The notes beneath the pieces were generated by a model. The model was not told the DNA's origin, ran no database searches, and saw only the letters and a list, made by a program, of their open reading frames with translations. Made by a program: the position numbers and the translations under genes. Positions 51,620-63,943 of a stretch of 64,000 nucleotides of DNA are shown here, piece by piece. Where the stretch lies: positions 80,695,032 to 80,759,031 of the forward strand of contig JAOWCC010000936.1 in NCBI GenBank assembly GCA_030867875.1. Direction: 5' to 3'. Position 1 is the stretch's first letter. Each line of letters starts with the position of its first letter. This stretch comes from Actinernus sp. WN-2022 (lineage: Eukaryota; Cnidaria; Anthozoa; Actiniaria; Actinernidae).

Positions 51620-52030
51620 GAGGCCCCGAGTGGCCTTAACTCGGGCCACCTAGGAATAGGCGAATACATGTAGTTCATGGAGTTCTAGCATATGTTTGTG
51701 CTAGGGGAGCCGGATAATTGATTCACTACTGATGCTCGTGATAATTTATAAATAATGGAATGGACCTTTTGCAGGAATGCAATCATGTGGTTGTACTAGA
51801 TGGCAAACAAATCTTATTTCATATATTTAAAAGCACTTGTACGAGATCGGTGGTGTTATTAGCAAAACGTACCTATTTGTAAATGCTATTTTCCACCTCC
51901 AATACACGCCTTTCATAAGTTTTACTTCCGGTCACGAAGACGAGGCTCCAGGTGGTTTGAAATCCAAGATGGCGGACAACTGCTCAGTCTCGGCTAGAAA
52001 GTACCTCCGAAAAGGACTCGAAAAGTGTGT
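51620..52030 (+). repeat. Composite dispersed repeat, copy 1
   Basis: AAGAGGCCCCGAGTGGCCTT, GGACCTTTTGCAGGAATGCA, TGTGGTTGTACTAGATGGCA, then an AAGATGGCGGACAACTG block (about 51905-52020). Shared with 54996-55290 and 60562-61260. Confidence 0.75.
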
Positions 52031-54995
52031 TATTTAGTAGATCGTACCTGAATTTGGCTTCAGAATCACTGTATTTATGTTCATGTATAGTCTACCGTAT
52101 ATTAACTGATGATTTGCATGAAAAAACGTCCACGTTTTGGGCAAAATACCGAAAGAGCGCGGATGAAACTTTTAAACTATTAACTTTTGTTGAAAATCTC
52201 CACAGATCAGTACCACAAAAAGCACACGCCGTATGAAATACTGCATTGCTGTGTACACTATGTACTGGAATAACTCTTGAGACGTGATTTGTAGTGTATG
52301 CCGACCCAAAACTGAGAAAGAGTATGGCTGATACGGCGGGTGATACGGTTGCTTGAAATATGACTAACTTTGAGGGAAGTGGGGGTTTCTTGGTGTTACA
52401 GATCATCACATATGTAACACAAAGAAAACTATTGTCTTCTAAAGCAAAACAATACCCTGAAATACAAAGAACCCTATCCCCAGAAACATGAATCAAACAA
52501 TGAATCTGCTTCACAACAAGCACCCAGAAAAGTGATATTTGAAGTATGCGGGCATCAGGCGTCGTATTGGGCACAGGCATTCCCGGAAAACTATGTTCCC
52601 TTGGTGTCAATGTACTTAAGAGAAGAGAAATCATCAAGCATAATTCTGGCTCTTGGAAACAATGATAGCTACAGCTACCAGAATGAATAAGACAGTTGAT
52701 GATATTCAATCAATGGGCATCAGTCAAACGATGAAAGTACAGATTCAACCGACCGCTATTGAAAAATCTGCTCGTTTTTCTTCTTCAAGGAAATAAAAAA
52801 AAATATTAGTTTCTACACAGGATTCTCATCTTCTAAAATATTTCAGGTCTAGTATGATTTTTATAATGTTTGAGAGAAGGGAGAAATATCATTTACTGAA
52901 ATAAATGTTTAATTGAGGCTAGCAGTAATATGGGAAGGGAATACCACTTATAAACAGTGGCTATACAAGCAATTCAGGTCAATAAAAATATGAAAACATT
53001 AAGTACTAAATAAATTGTAACAAACATATTAAAACTATTAATTGGTAAAATAGGTGTTAACTAAGTGGTGGTTGAAGGTGATATTAAAATTAGTCCACAT
53101 GAAACTGGGGGAATCATAAGATGAGTGATAATGTGTGTATGGATTAGCAGGGTTTTAGCCCAGAAGGTTTGGGGTAAGGTGAAGCAAAATCAGAAATCAG
53201 AAAGGAAAATTATGAGTAGTGAATGCATATATATTCGAGTGAGAGCTGCTAAATAAACAATAACTGATATAACAATGTGGTGGCCTGATGATATGAGAGT
53301 GAAGGAAGTGGGGAAATTGCTTGGGGAAAGGAGGGCATTGGCACTCCTGCCCCATCTCCCCTTATTTGACTGGCTAAACCCTAGATAGGGTGAGCTAATA
53401 TACCACACAGAGCATGCAGGGATAGGGGAATAGGAACCACTACTAATTACAATCGGTTTGTGCTAAGCTTTTCATTATATATAATTATCAAATTATCAAT
53501 AATTGCACAAAAGAATATTCTGTAAAAAATGGTAGTGATTAGAAATTTGAATTCCATTCAAAAAGCCCAAGCAGTGTCCATAAGTTTATTTGTATCTAAC
53601 TACAAATAAACTTATTTTAATGGTATATGAATAATAAAATCAATACCGTATGCTGTTACACAATAATGTAAGTGATACAAAGTCAGGGAATATACATTGA
53701 AGGGTAGGGTATGTATGAATTGTATACAATGTGAAAAAGGGTATGAAAAAATAGAATTTACCATATAATGGGTAGGGATATGGGAAGGAAAACATGCTAT
53801 CATTCTTTATTAATGTAAAAGTTCTGTACAAAATTTAAGTGAAAACGGCTTTGGGTAACTATGAACGGATAAACCATATTCTAACTGGAACTATGTCTGG
53901 ATGGTTATCCAGTATAATGGCTGCTGTTTCGGTATACTCGTTGCCTGCATCTTATCAGTTGACTCCAGCTTTTTCCAGTGTTCGTTTTCTGTTAGGTGAA
54001 CAGTAGTTACATTTCCCATCGATAGCACTTCACTTGCTGTATTAAATAGCAAAAGAGACTGAAGAGATTAGATATCATGACATGAGCTTATATATTAAAC
54101 AGCCTATCAGAAATAAACTAAAATTTGCTTTGCACCTCATAAATCACTTTGCCTCAATTTTAGACCACAATACTAATTTACTTTAGGCAGAAGATATTTT
54201 CGACTCCTTTAAGTTAGCTTAGATATCTTCGACGGAAAGATGCCCCTGAAATAATTAATATCGATCCCTGTAAGCTGCAAACGTTTTTTAGATTTGCAAC
54301 CTGTCGGTGTACAGAGAAAGGGAGAAAGGGGGAAACTGCAGAAATTTTCCTGTGATACAGTTAGTAAAGTTTAAATTTTTGTTCGCGCGCGCTGTTGACG
54401 TCATTATCACGCCATTTTCGAACAGAGCGCGCGCGCCAGTAGTCGAGTCCCCAGCAGAATATACAAAATGACGGTACAGCTTGAGCTAGGACGATCATTT
54501 CATCGGCTTTTACTACGAAAACCACTTGGGGTAGACCCAAATATTTTAAATGAAGAAGGGTTAAATTAACTACACATCCATACAGAATGAGTACAGCGAA
54601 TTTGAAGTAGAAATGATCTCTTCTATAAACTAGTACTGCGCAACGCAACGCGCCAACTGTCAGAATATTTTGTCATCACCGCGTGACGCGACCTGTCAAA
54701 ATTGACCAATCAGAGGGTATACCAGGAGCTGGTATACTGGAACGAGGTCGTTCTGAGTAGTTCCACAGGCTCTCCTTTTCCGCTTTCTCTCTCCCAGTCC
54801 CCCTCTTCTCTTTTTCGCCTGCGTTTTTCTTTCGCTCCCTTTCCCACTATCTGAGAGCCTGGAACAGGCTAGGAAATGACTGATGACTTGATCAAGTAGA
54901 AAAGTACTTTTCTGTGCGCTAAACAATATACTAAAATAATGCAGACTACACATGGACATAAATATAGTGATTGTAAAACCAAACACAGGTATGAT
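52031..54995. other. 3' intergenic region, no recognised gene
   Basis: A 205-codon minus-strand open frame (52092-52709) has no motif and odd composition. 52900-53900 is AT-rich. A GCGCGCGC patch lies at 54385-54435. A 34-codon plus-strand ORF (54472-54576, MTVQLELGRSFHRLLLRK) is unassigned. Confidence 0.4.
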
Positions 54996-55290
54996 TTACT
55001 GAATAACATACTTTTGGGAGTATTTTCGGAGGTACTTTCTAGCTGAGACTGTGCAGTTGTCCGCCATCTTGGATTTCAAACCACCTGGAGCCTCGTTTTC
55101 GTAACCGGAAGTAAAACTTATGAAAGGCGTGTATTGATCTTTCAAAAACAGCCTTTTTAAAGATAGCTTGCCATCCAGCATCCATGGCATCGTCTTTCCC
55201 ATGGAGATCACAAGCTCAATTTATTCGTTAACAAAGTATTATACCAGCACATGACTGTTTCCTGCAAAAGGTCTATTACAACTGCTCCCA
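54996..55290. repeat. Composite dispersed repeat, copy 2
   Basis: 55003-55130 is the reverse complement of 51905-52020 (GTTGTCCGCCATCTTGGATT). 55155-55280 holds AAAGATAGCTTGCCATC, GTTAACAAAGTATTATACCA and GCACATGACTGTTTCCTGCA, single-copy relatives of the 40690 array. Confidence 0.8.
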
Positions 55291-56336
55291 GTAATGATAA
55301 TAAATCAAGTTCACACAACACTGTCTCTGAACTTAACTTGCTCAAAAATATTAAAATATTAATTGAGATATTTTTTTTGTATTTCAGAAAACAATTATTT
55401 CAGCAGGGTTTACCAACCCATACTTTTCAACATGTTTAGAAATCAATGCTTTTCAGTAGGATTCATGGACTGATATTATTATTTTCTAACTTCACTGTCC
55501 AAGCAGGTGCTATTGTAGCATACATGTACATGTAACTTTTCCTTTAGCTAATAGCTATCCCTTGTGAATATTTAGGGATGTGTAGTTTTAAATGTGAAAT
55601 AGTCATATATCTAGATCTGCATGCAGTTTTATTTTCGAGTAAAGTGGTGACGTTTTAAATATATTCTCCATGCATTATATACAGTTCAGATGTATTTAGA
55701 CTCATTCTGTGAATGATTTGGGATTTAAAATGGATAGGATTTTTAAATTTTGGGGTTAGGTTTTGTATGAAAATTTGAGAAAATGAATTATTCAGGAGCC
55801 AAGTGGTGGGGTATTCTGCAATCTCTCCGAAACGAATATTAAACCAGAGATAATAATCAAATATAAAGAGATTCAGGCCATGTAAATAGAACTAAATAAA
55901 AAGTTAATCATGTTAGGTGGTAACTGTCCTTGGTCTTGTGTTTAGGAAAGATTGATTTTTACGCCACAGATAAATATGCGAAAAAAATCTTCATGTCGGA
56001 GTTCACGCCACAACCTACTTACTCAGATACTGCTAGATTTTGTTACCGAAATATTTTAAAATGACCCCTGTCAGATCAGAGAACTGAGAAATCGGGTCAT
56101 TTCTACTATACTTTCGAGAGGTTAATCAACAACGAATAACAACACAACCTCCGTAAAAATCAACCGTGAGTCGAGTGTAGTGTGTCCAAAACAGTTAATG
56201 TAGTGGGGAGTGTGTGAGGAGTAAAAGCAGGCCCCCACCAGCTATGAGCTGTAATACTCAGCCTGCTATAACAAATAAAATATTTATTTATTTTATTTAT
56301 TTATTGGTCATTTGGTACAGTTCAGACTGTCACGAG
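55291..56336. other. Intergenic, no recognised gene
   Basis: AT-rich; nothing identified apart from a CAACCCATACTTTTCAAC motif shared with 61725. Confidence 0.5.
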
Positions 56337-56637
56337 TGTATCCACAGGAAGCCCAATGCCACGGGAATGGTAATTATCATTGGACTTTGTAATAAACTGA
56401 TTTTTTTGTGTAAACTACCTCGAAAATGTGTTTTTCTTTTCAAAAGAATGTCTTACTATTTAAAGATATATAATTCACTGACCTTGTGTTGTTGTTTCTG
56501 ACTGTGTTTGCGATGATTCCGGGCTGTTTTAGGCCTTTCAACAACCGATTCCTCACCAAAGTCCACCACAGTACAGTACATTTTTCGCCGTTACAAAGTT
56601 CTATAATAATTACCCCTCCGGCATTGGGCTTCCTGTG
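56337..56637. mobile_element. MITE with ~50-bp TIRs
   Basis: CACAGGAAGCCCAATGCCAC and GGTAATTATCATTGGACTTT pair with AAAGTTCTATAATAATTACC and GGCATTGGGCTTCCTGTG. Confidence 0.75.
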
Positions 56638-57830
56638 ATGTATCTGGAGCATGTCGCTTTCATAATGTGATAAATTCCCGTCCAATGCCCGCGAAACTCC
56701 TCTCGGCTTTAGGAAAAACACCAAATCTTGGCATTTCACTTGAAGAAACCTTTAGTTTACGCAAAATAATAGCCAAGGTTAAAGGTTTTGACAAGTCAAA
56801 ACATCTTGAAAAACAAGCAATGTTGTCCACTGTTCACGTGACCAGCACAGTGCAATCTGATTGGTGGCGAATAGAACTTGAAAGAAGGTGCAACCTGATT
56901 GGTTGCCGGCGCAAAATCTCGACATAAAAATAAAAAAAATTAAAAAAACACTTGTGAAACTGGACTAGGGCGGCCAAAGGCCTGGCCCGACTAATGATGC
57001 CGATCTCCGTCCGAACCGTTCAGATCTGTGCGAAGAAATGTGAACTAGACGAATCGAAAGCCAAGCAAACAAAAAACAGGTTTATCGTCCTGATAAAAAA
57101 ACAGGATGCGGCCGTTTTTATATGTTATATATTTTTTATTTATTGTTTTTACTTTTTTCTGATATTGGAAAAGATATGGTAGGAGTTTGTTTGAGTTACT
57201 ATTTCCCGACCAGTTTCTACTTCATCAGACCGTAGTTAATAGAGGAGGGGCTACCAAAGGCGCTGCGATTTATGTTGGAATGGGGTAAGACAAACAATTG
57301 TGCACGGTCATAGCTCATTAGCGTCACCTGAACGACTGAACCCACACGTTCTACTGGCTGATTAACATATTCCAATATCTATTGTGTTTTGTGCACGGTC
57401 ACGGTTGAAAAAAGGTAACCAAGACCTATAACAAAGGGCTCAATCCCGGTTTCTGGGAAACTACCCACCCACCCTCTCTTGGATATGCATTGTTTTATTA
57501 ATGATTAACCTTTAAAGGTTAGAGTGAAGTGGGGGGGGGGGGGGGGGATGGGTGGGGAGCTATTCACCTCTATTAACTATGATCTGACTCGATCCTTAAC
57601 AACAAATAAAAGAAAAAAAGGAAGCATACAGGAACGATCAAGGCACGATAAACATGTATTTGATTTACTTGCAGGTTACCTTCAAGTTGGCTTTATCCTG
57701 TTCCTCTCTTCCATTGGTACGAGGATTTTTTAGGACGATTGCCCGGCCAGGTGTTAAACAATGACGTTCAACACGTGGACAGTGCAACACCCACAAGACA
57801 CACCTCGTTCCCAGTGCCTCCTCGACTCGC
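56638..57830. other. Intergenic, no recognised gene
   Basis: A minus/plus mixture of short ORFs without motifs; a poly-G run at 57530-57547. Confidence 0.5.
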
Positions 57831-57915
57831 CCTGTGTGAATTGTCTTTTCCGACTGATTCCCACAAATTAAATCTTCATAAATAAAAGATTGATACTTAA
57901 TGAAGTTGTATGAAG
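57831..57915 (+). repeat. Repeat shared in reverse with 26265-26345
   Basis: TGTGAATTGTCTTTTCCGAC and AATAAAAGATTGATACTTAA with TGAAGTTG. Possible LTR remnant. Confidence 0.5.
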
Positions 57916-58030
57916 TATCTAAACGTCTCTCATTGGAGATGATGTATTGAGAAACGGAAAACCCTATAATTCCTCTTTCGAAATGATTTTGAACTGAAAA
58001 CTTAATTTTAACGACGTAACCGTAATTGTC

Positions 58031-60433
58031 TCAAACCCAGTTTGAAGTCAGTTGCTTTGTGTTTGCCTCGGGTGATGTTATACTAGAAACACACTGATTG
58101 AGTACAGGCGTAACAGTTGTCAGAACTACCCAGTTTGAAGTCAGTTGCTTTGTGTTTGCCTCGGGTGATGTTATACTAGAAACACACTGATTGAGTACAG
58201 GCGTAACAGTTGTCAGAACTACCCAGTTTGAAGTCAGTTGCTTTGTGTTTGCCTCGGGTGATGTTATACTAGAAACACACTGATTGAGTACAGGCGTAAC
58301 AGTTGTCAGAACTACCCAGTTTGAAGTCAGTTGCTTTGTGTTTGCCTCGGGTGATGTTATACTAGAAACACACTGATTGAGTACAGGCGTAACAGTTGTC
58401 AGAACTACCCAGTTTGAAGTCAGTTGCTTTGTGTTTGCCTCGGGTGATGTTATACTAGAAACACACTGATTGAGTACAGGCGTAACAGTTGTCAGAACTA
58501 CCCAGTTTGAAGTCAGTTGCTTTGTGTTTGCCTCGGGTGATGTTATACTAGAAACACACTGATTGAGTACAGGCGTAACAGTTGTCAGAACTACCCAGTT
58601 TGAAGTCAGTTGCTTTGTGTTTGCCTCGGGTGATGTTATACTAGAAACACACTGATTGAGTACAGGCGTAACAGTTGTCAGAACTACCCAGTTTGAAGTC
58701 AGTTGCTTTGTGTTTGCCTCGGGTGATGTTATACTAGAAACACACTGATTGAGTACAGGCGTAACAGTTGTCAGAACTACCCAGTTTGAAGTCAGTTGCT
58801 TTGTGTTTGCCTCGGGTGATGTTATACTAGAAACACACTGATTGAGTACAGGCGTAACAGTTGTCAGAACTACCCAGTTTGAAGTCAGTTGCTTTGTGTT
58901 TGCCTCGGGTGATGTTATACTAGAAACACACTGATTGAGTACAGGCGTAACAGTTGTCAGAACTACCCAGTTTGAAGTCAGTTGCTTTGTGTTTGCCTCG
59001 GGTGATGTTATACTAGAAACACACTGATTGAGTACAGGCGTAACAGTTGTCAGAACTACCCAGTTTGAAGTCAGTTGCTTTGTGTTTGCCTCGGGTGATG
59101 TTATACTAGAAACACACTGATTGAGTACAGGCGTAACAGTTGTCAGAACTACCCAGTTTGAAGTCAGTTGCTTTGTGTTTGCCTCGGGTGATGTTATACT
59201 AGAAACACACTGATTGAGTACAGGCGTAACAGTTGTCAGAACTACCCAGTTTGAAGTCAGTTGCTTTGTGTTTGCCTCGGGTGATGTTATACTAGAAACA
59301 CACTGATTGAGTACAGGCGTAACAGTTGTCAGAACTACCCAGTTTGAAGTCAGTTGCTTTGTGTTTGCCTCGGGTGATGTTATACTAGAAACACACTGAT
59401 TGAGTACAGGCGTAACAGTTGTCAGAACTACCCAGTTTGAAGTCAGTTGCTTTGTGTTTGCCTCGGGTGATGTTATACTAGAAACACACTGATTGAGTAC
59501 AGGCGTAACAGTTGTCAGAACTACCCAGTTTGAAGTCAGTTGCTTTGTGTTTGCCTCGGGTGATGTTATACTAGAAACACACTGATTGAGTACAGGCGTA
59601 ACAGTTGTCAGAACTACCCAGTTTGAAGTCAGTTGCTTTGTGTTTGCCTCGGGTGATGTTATACTAGAAACACACTGATTGAGTACAGGCGTAACAGTTG
59701 TCAGAACTACCCAGTTTGAAGTCAGTTGCTTTGTGTTTGCCTCGGGTGATGTTATACTAGAAACACACTGATTGAGTACAGGCGTAACAGTTGTCAGAAC
59801 TACCCAGTTTGAAGTCAGTTGCTTTGTGTTTGCCTCGGGTGATGTTATACTAGAAACACACTGATTGAGTACAGGCGTAACAGTTGTCAGAACTACCCAG
59901 TTTGAAGTCAGTTGCTTTGTGTTTGCCTCGGGTGATGTTATACTAGAAACACACTGATTGAGTACAGGCGTAACAGTTGTCAGAACTACCCAGTTTGAAG
60001 TCAGTTGCTTTGTGTTTGCCTCGGGTGATGTTATACTAGAAACACACTGATTGAGTACAGGCGTAACAGTTGTCAGAACTACCCAGTTTGAAGTCAGTTG
60101 CTTTGTGTTTGCCTCGGGTGATGTTATACTAGAAACACACTGATTGAGTACAGGCGTAACAGTTGTCAGAACTACCCAGTTTGAAGTCAGTTGCTTTGTG
60201 TTTGCCTCGGGTGATGTTATACTAGAAACACACTGATTGAGTACAGGCGTAACAGTTGTCAGAACTACCCAGTTTGAAGTCAGTTGCTTTGTGTTTGCCT
60301 CGGGTGATGTTATACTAGAAACACACTGATTGAGTACAGGCGTAACAGTTGTCAGAACTACCCAGTGATAACCTATTGAGAAGTACGCGCCGGCCCTGTC
60401 AGTTATATAATAATAATAACAATGTTTATACAA
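58031..60433 (-). CDS. Hypothetical 800-codon repeat ORF across the 93-bp array
   Basis: The only long open frame of the array runs on the minus strand, because 93 is a multiple of three. Each unit gives 31 residues containing WVVLTTVTPVLNQCVSSITS then PEANTKQLTSN. The 23-residue lead (MYKHCYYYYITDRAGAYF) is not a signal peptide. Roughly three in four random 93-bp units would have at least one open frame, so this is weak evidence for a protein. If real it would be a Ser/Thr-rich repeat protein with one Cys per unit. Confidence 0.2.
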   Translation of the reverse strand: MYKHCYYYYITDRAGAYFSIGYHWVVLTTVTPVLNQCVSSITSPEANTKQLTSNWVVLTTVTPVLNQCVSSITSPEANTKQLTSNWVVLTTVTPVLNQCVSSITSPEANTKQLTSNWVVLTTVTPVLNQCVSSITSPEANTKQLTSNWVVLTTVTPVLNQCVSSITSPEANTKQLTSNWVVLTTVTPVLNQCVSSITSPEANTKQLTSNWVVLTTVTPVLNQCVSSITSPEANTKQLTSNWVVLTTVTPVLNQCVSSITSPEANTKQLTSNWVVLTTVTPVLNQCVSSITSPEANTKQLTSNWVVLTTVTPVLNQCVSSITSPEANTKQLTSNWVVLTTVTPVLNQCVSSITSPEANTKQLTSNWVVLTTVTPVLNQCVSSITSPEANTKQLTSNWVVLTTVTPVLNQCVSSITSPEANTKQLTSNWVVLTTVTPVLNQCVSSITSPEANTKQLTSNWVVLTTVTPVLNQCVSSITSPEANTKQLTSNWVVLTTVTPVLNQCVSSITSPEANTKQLTSNWVVLTTVTPVLNQCVSSITSPEANTKQLTSNWVVLTTVTPVLNQCVSSITSPEANTKQLTSNWVVLTTVTPVLNQCVSSITSPEANTKQLTSNWVVLTTVTPVLNQCVSSITSPEANTKQLTSNWVVLTTVTPVLNQCVSSITSPEANTKQLTSNWVVLTTVTPVLNQCVSSITSPEANTKQLTSNWVVLTTVTPVLNQCVSSITSPEANTKQLTSNWVVLTTVTPVLNQCVSSITSPEANTKQLTSNWVVLTTVTPVLNQCVSSITSPEANTKQLTSNWV
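58035..60359. repeat. 93-bp tandem array, 25 apparently identical copies
   Basis: First unit at 58035, end at 60359: 2325 bp, exactly 25 x 93. I saw no difference between units. Each begins ACCCAGTTTGAAGTCAGTTG. Confidence 0.97.
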
Positions 60434-60793
60434 GGGGCTCGCATCCCCAAGGTTTTCAGCGAGGCCCTGTTAAAATAGAAATAATAGAAATACAATAAAA
60501 AGTGTAAAGATAAAGGCTAAAAATTATATTACACAGGTTAAATATATAAAATATAATTAACAAGAGGCCCTGAGTGGCCTTAACTCGGGCCACCTAGGAA
60601 TAGGTGAATACATGTAGTTCATGGAGTCCTAGCATATGATTTTTGTGTCATAGATGGTTTTTTTTTTAGTTCGTTAAACTGAAGTATCTGTTTTGCTTAT
60701 TTTGTCGTCCTCTTCGTTTAACTGTGTAATACGAGAAAAGAAAAAGAAAAATCACTTGTAAATTTATACTAGTGAAATAAAATGCCAAACCTA

Positions 60794-60958
60794 CTTGCCT
60801 GTTTGTTGCCCATTTCAGACCACGTGATAGTTCTCCAGTGGATTCAGTGCTTTGTTTTCCAATTATAGAAATTGGTACATTTCCTCTTGGGATACAGGAA
60901 AAAAACGCTACTCAAGGGAAAAGTCAGCTGGCCTGAAATGGGACAACAAACAGGCAAG
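60794..60958. mobile_element. MITE, TTGTCCCA(A/T)TTCAG family, copy 3
   Basis: CTTGCCTGTTTGTTGCCCAT with TTCAG pairs with CTGAAATGGGACAACAAACA and GGCAAG. Confidence 0.82.
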
Positions 60959-61483
60959 CTGACTAGGTCTAATGATTCACTGCTCACGCTCGTAATCACA
61001 TTTATATCTAATTGAATGGACCTTTTGCAGAAATGCAATCACGTGGTTGTACTAGATGGCAAACACAACTTATTTCATATATTTAAAGGCACTTGTACGA
61101 CAGTATTTAATATTGGCAAAACCTATTCGTAATTGCTATTTTTCACCTCCGATCGATTGTCAACTCTTTCTAAAGATAGCTTGCCATCTAGCATCCATGG
61201 TAACGTCTTTTCCATCGGGAGATCATTTGTTAACAAAGTATTACAACAACAACTTTTTTATTTCTACCAGAGTTAAGACAGATTTACATGAATGAAATAA
61301 AATTAGGGTACAGGGTACCTGGAATAACCATAAGGGCTAACCAAGCCAGGCAACCCGTTTATAGAGTAGTCAAAAATTGTAGGCCGGTACAACAACACAT
61401 AAAGGGAATAAATAAAATACAAACATATAACAAGAAAGAATACAATAATTAACACTAGGGAACAATTGTAGGGAACAGTAGTA

Positions 61484-61527
61484 GAGAGCTAGTATAGAGC
61501 TAGTATAGAGCTAGTATAGAGCTAGTA
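61484..61527. repeat. 11-bp tandem repeat, 4 copies
   Basis: Unit TATAGAGCTAG. Confidence 0.9.
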
Positions 61528-61760
61528 CCATAATTACAGGGTGTAGAAATATATGCGTCAAATTAGGTACAAGTGAATACGAAATTTGTATAGTGAAATT
61601 AATACTTCTCGATGAAACTATGCGCTTAAACTTTATACAGCACATGACTGTTTCCTGCAAAACGCCGACAACTGCTCCCAATAATTAGATTTCTTTTAGT
61701 CTTTTTAGCAGGGTTTTTAATACCAACCCATACTTTTCAACTGACACTGAAATGTATCGC

Positions 61761-62619
61761 TTTTTGTGCGAGCGCGCGACTGAATTAACGAAAGCAAGTA
61801 AAATATAATTGAATGAAAGTCGCCGCGCTACCGGCCACTCCTAAAGACTGCTAAATTCAGCTAATAATTCTTCCCTTTGGTTAATATTACTAAGAGGATT
61901 TCAAATGAAAGTGTATTTCATCTTCAATCTCATGTGGCCCGAGTGAAAGCCCAGATGGGCTCTTGTTTATACTTGTGGTGCGATTACAATATGCATCGCG
62001 AGCGCCACATTGTGCTACTAACATGTAGTGTTGATTTCGTGAAATTGACCAGTGAAATCGAAGATGAAATTTACGATATTTTTACACGAGGGTGTGATCA
62101 CAATTTTAGCAGGCGCAAATTAATGATTCGTTATCATCAGACGATTGTTTCAAGGTGTAACTTGTATACTATTGCTAAAATCATATTATGAGCTACGGGG
62201 AGTAGAATGACTGCATAAAAGATGTTTTGGCCATAAAGTGATCATCTTGTTCATCTTATTTATTTTTTACTCTTTAATGCCAGCAGGTATAAATGAATGT
62301 CATACATCAAAATCATCCCCTTCTCATAGGATTCCTAATTTTTGTGGTTATATTTGTAATCGGGCCCTTGCATCAAAATCACATAAATTTCACCCCTGAT
62401 GTTTGTTGTCAATTTCTTGAAATGAAATGTAGCGCTTCTCGTCAAGAATACAATACAATCTTCAACCTGTTATTAGGAACACCGTTGTAGGAATTATTTA
62501 ACTTGAATGTCGTCCGGGCCCTTTTTGCCTGACGCGGCCCTCAACTTTCAGTTACATATTCTTGACAAATGCCATCCCAGAGGAATTAAAGAATCAAATA
62601 GAGTTAACTAGACGTACAA
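61761..62619. other. Intergenic, no recognised gene
   Basis: A 104-codon plus ORF (61877-62191) has no recognisable motif. Confidence 0.45.
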
Positions 62620-62819
62620 AAATGAAACAATTATTCGTTATATCCGGGTAGATTTCAAGAATAAGCCTCACAATTTTGTTCGTTATAACGGGGTTCATTA
62701 TATCCTGGATCTAATCCATACGAATTAACGTATTTTTGCCGAGCTGAAAAAGATGTTCATTACATCGGGGACTTCGTTGTAACCAGGTTCGTTATGACGC
62801 GGGGTTCCACCGCAATGAT
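62620..62819. repeat. Degenerate TTCGTTATAAC-type repeat
   Basis: TCGTTATATCCGGG, TTCGTTATAACGGGGTTCAT, TTCATTACATCGGGG, CTTCGTTGTAACCAGG and TTCGTTATGACGCGGGGTTC are spaced over 200 bp. Confidence 0.65.
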
Positions 62820-63045
62820 AATATTTAGCGCCCTTCGTCCAATTAGCGTCCTCCGATCAATGTGTTTTTAATAAACGTCCCTATCCCAATTAGCGTCCCT
62901 CCATTCTAATAAACGCCCCCTGAAAACCTGTTATATAAACAATCAGTGTTCTTGTTATTATCACTTTTTATTAGAAAAAGAAAATAAGCGTTCCCTCTCC
63001 AGGTCCAAAAATCAATTAGCGCCTTGGATGCTAATTTTTTTTTTT
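62820..63045. repeat. AATTAGCGCC/AATAAACGCC dispersed repeat, copy 2
   Basis: Seven or more (A/T)A(T/A)(T/A)AGCG(C/T)CC-type motifs. Matches 1816-2064 over its right half. Confidence 0.65.
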
Positions 63046-63096
63046 ACAGTAGTTGGCGAGGGCGAAACCGAGTGAACTTTTCGGCACTGATCGGCT

Positions 63097-63165
63097 AGTA
63101 CGAATATGAATGTCACACGTTTGACAGCTCGGTACGAATATTAATGTCTCCCGTTTGACAGTTGG
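63097..63165. repeat. ~34-bp direct duplication
   Basis: GTACGAATATGAATGTCACA with CGTTTGACAG is repeated as GTACGAATATTAATGTCTCC. Confidence 0.8.
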
Positions 63166-63943
63166 GCTTATTCTCTGATATCGTGATATTCCTAATAATA
63201 ATCGAGCTGAGTCCTGAACCAATAGCACAGATTTTAAAAAAACATGGTAATTTTGATGATTTATTAATTCGCCGCGATAAGATAGGAAAACCCAAATAAA
63301 ATAAGTGGAAAGTTCAATTCAAACCCAGCCGGCAAAGATGGCAAAATAAAAAAAAACCTACAGTTCAATTACTTTAAATAGCTTTCGTTAGTTAGTGTTG
63401 AATTAGTTCCTTTCGTAGTGGAATATAATGAGTGTTTATTCCATGCATGGCACGTTAATCAATGAATCCTTTTGATTTGGGCTTCGTTTGGGAGCGCGAA
63501 CGATTCGTAATTGAAGGTTGTCATAATGACATTACAACGAATGACGTCGAGAGCTGGCCAACCAAGTGACCCCAAACCGCTGTGACATAACCTTAGCCTT
63601 TAGAATGTTATCGCACAACTACTCCTCGACTTATCGTCACTATAATGTTACACAGATAGTTTCTATTTCTAAACTTGTGAATTGAAGATACAATTAACTC
63701 AAAACCTAACTCGTGGAGTTATATTCTGCGCCCACGACAATTGTTTTTAGCTGCGGACTTTTCAGACCTTTGCCATGACAACAGATAATTTCGTGTGCAT
63801 CCGAAAATAGGAGCTTTTCAGGATCTGTTGTTTGCTTTGCACGATTCACGAGCTTGCGTCAACTGCGGGCTGCAATGTAGCTTTCGGAGGAGAACCAGCA
63901 GGTTTTGAGCGCTTTAGGCGCTTGTGGTTAAGAACATTTGGGC
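63166..63943. promoter_or_regulatory. Upstream region and 5' UTR of the calcium sensor gene
   Basis: No other gene is seen. The start codon context GGCATGG is good. Promoter elements are not recognisable. Confidence 0.35.

Larger units (their letters stand above)
60562..61760 (+). repeat. Composite dispersed repeat, copy 3
   Basis: AAGAGGCCCTGAGTGGCCTT, GGACCTTTTGCAGAAATGCA, AAAGATAGCTTGCCATC and, after an insertion at about 61260-61630, CAGCACATGACTGTTTCCTG and ACCAACCCATACTTTTCAA. It is interrupted by the MITE 60794-60958. Confidence 0.75.

Noticed and set aside
52092..52709. 205-codon minus-strand open frame
   Set aside because: No motif, no splice context and cysteine-rich random-looking composition. 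A faint J-domain-like string on the opposite strand (about 52205) was too short to claim.
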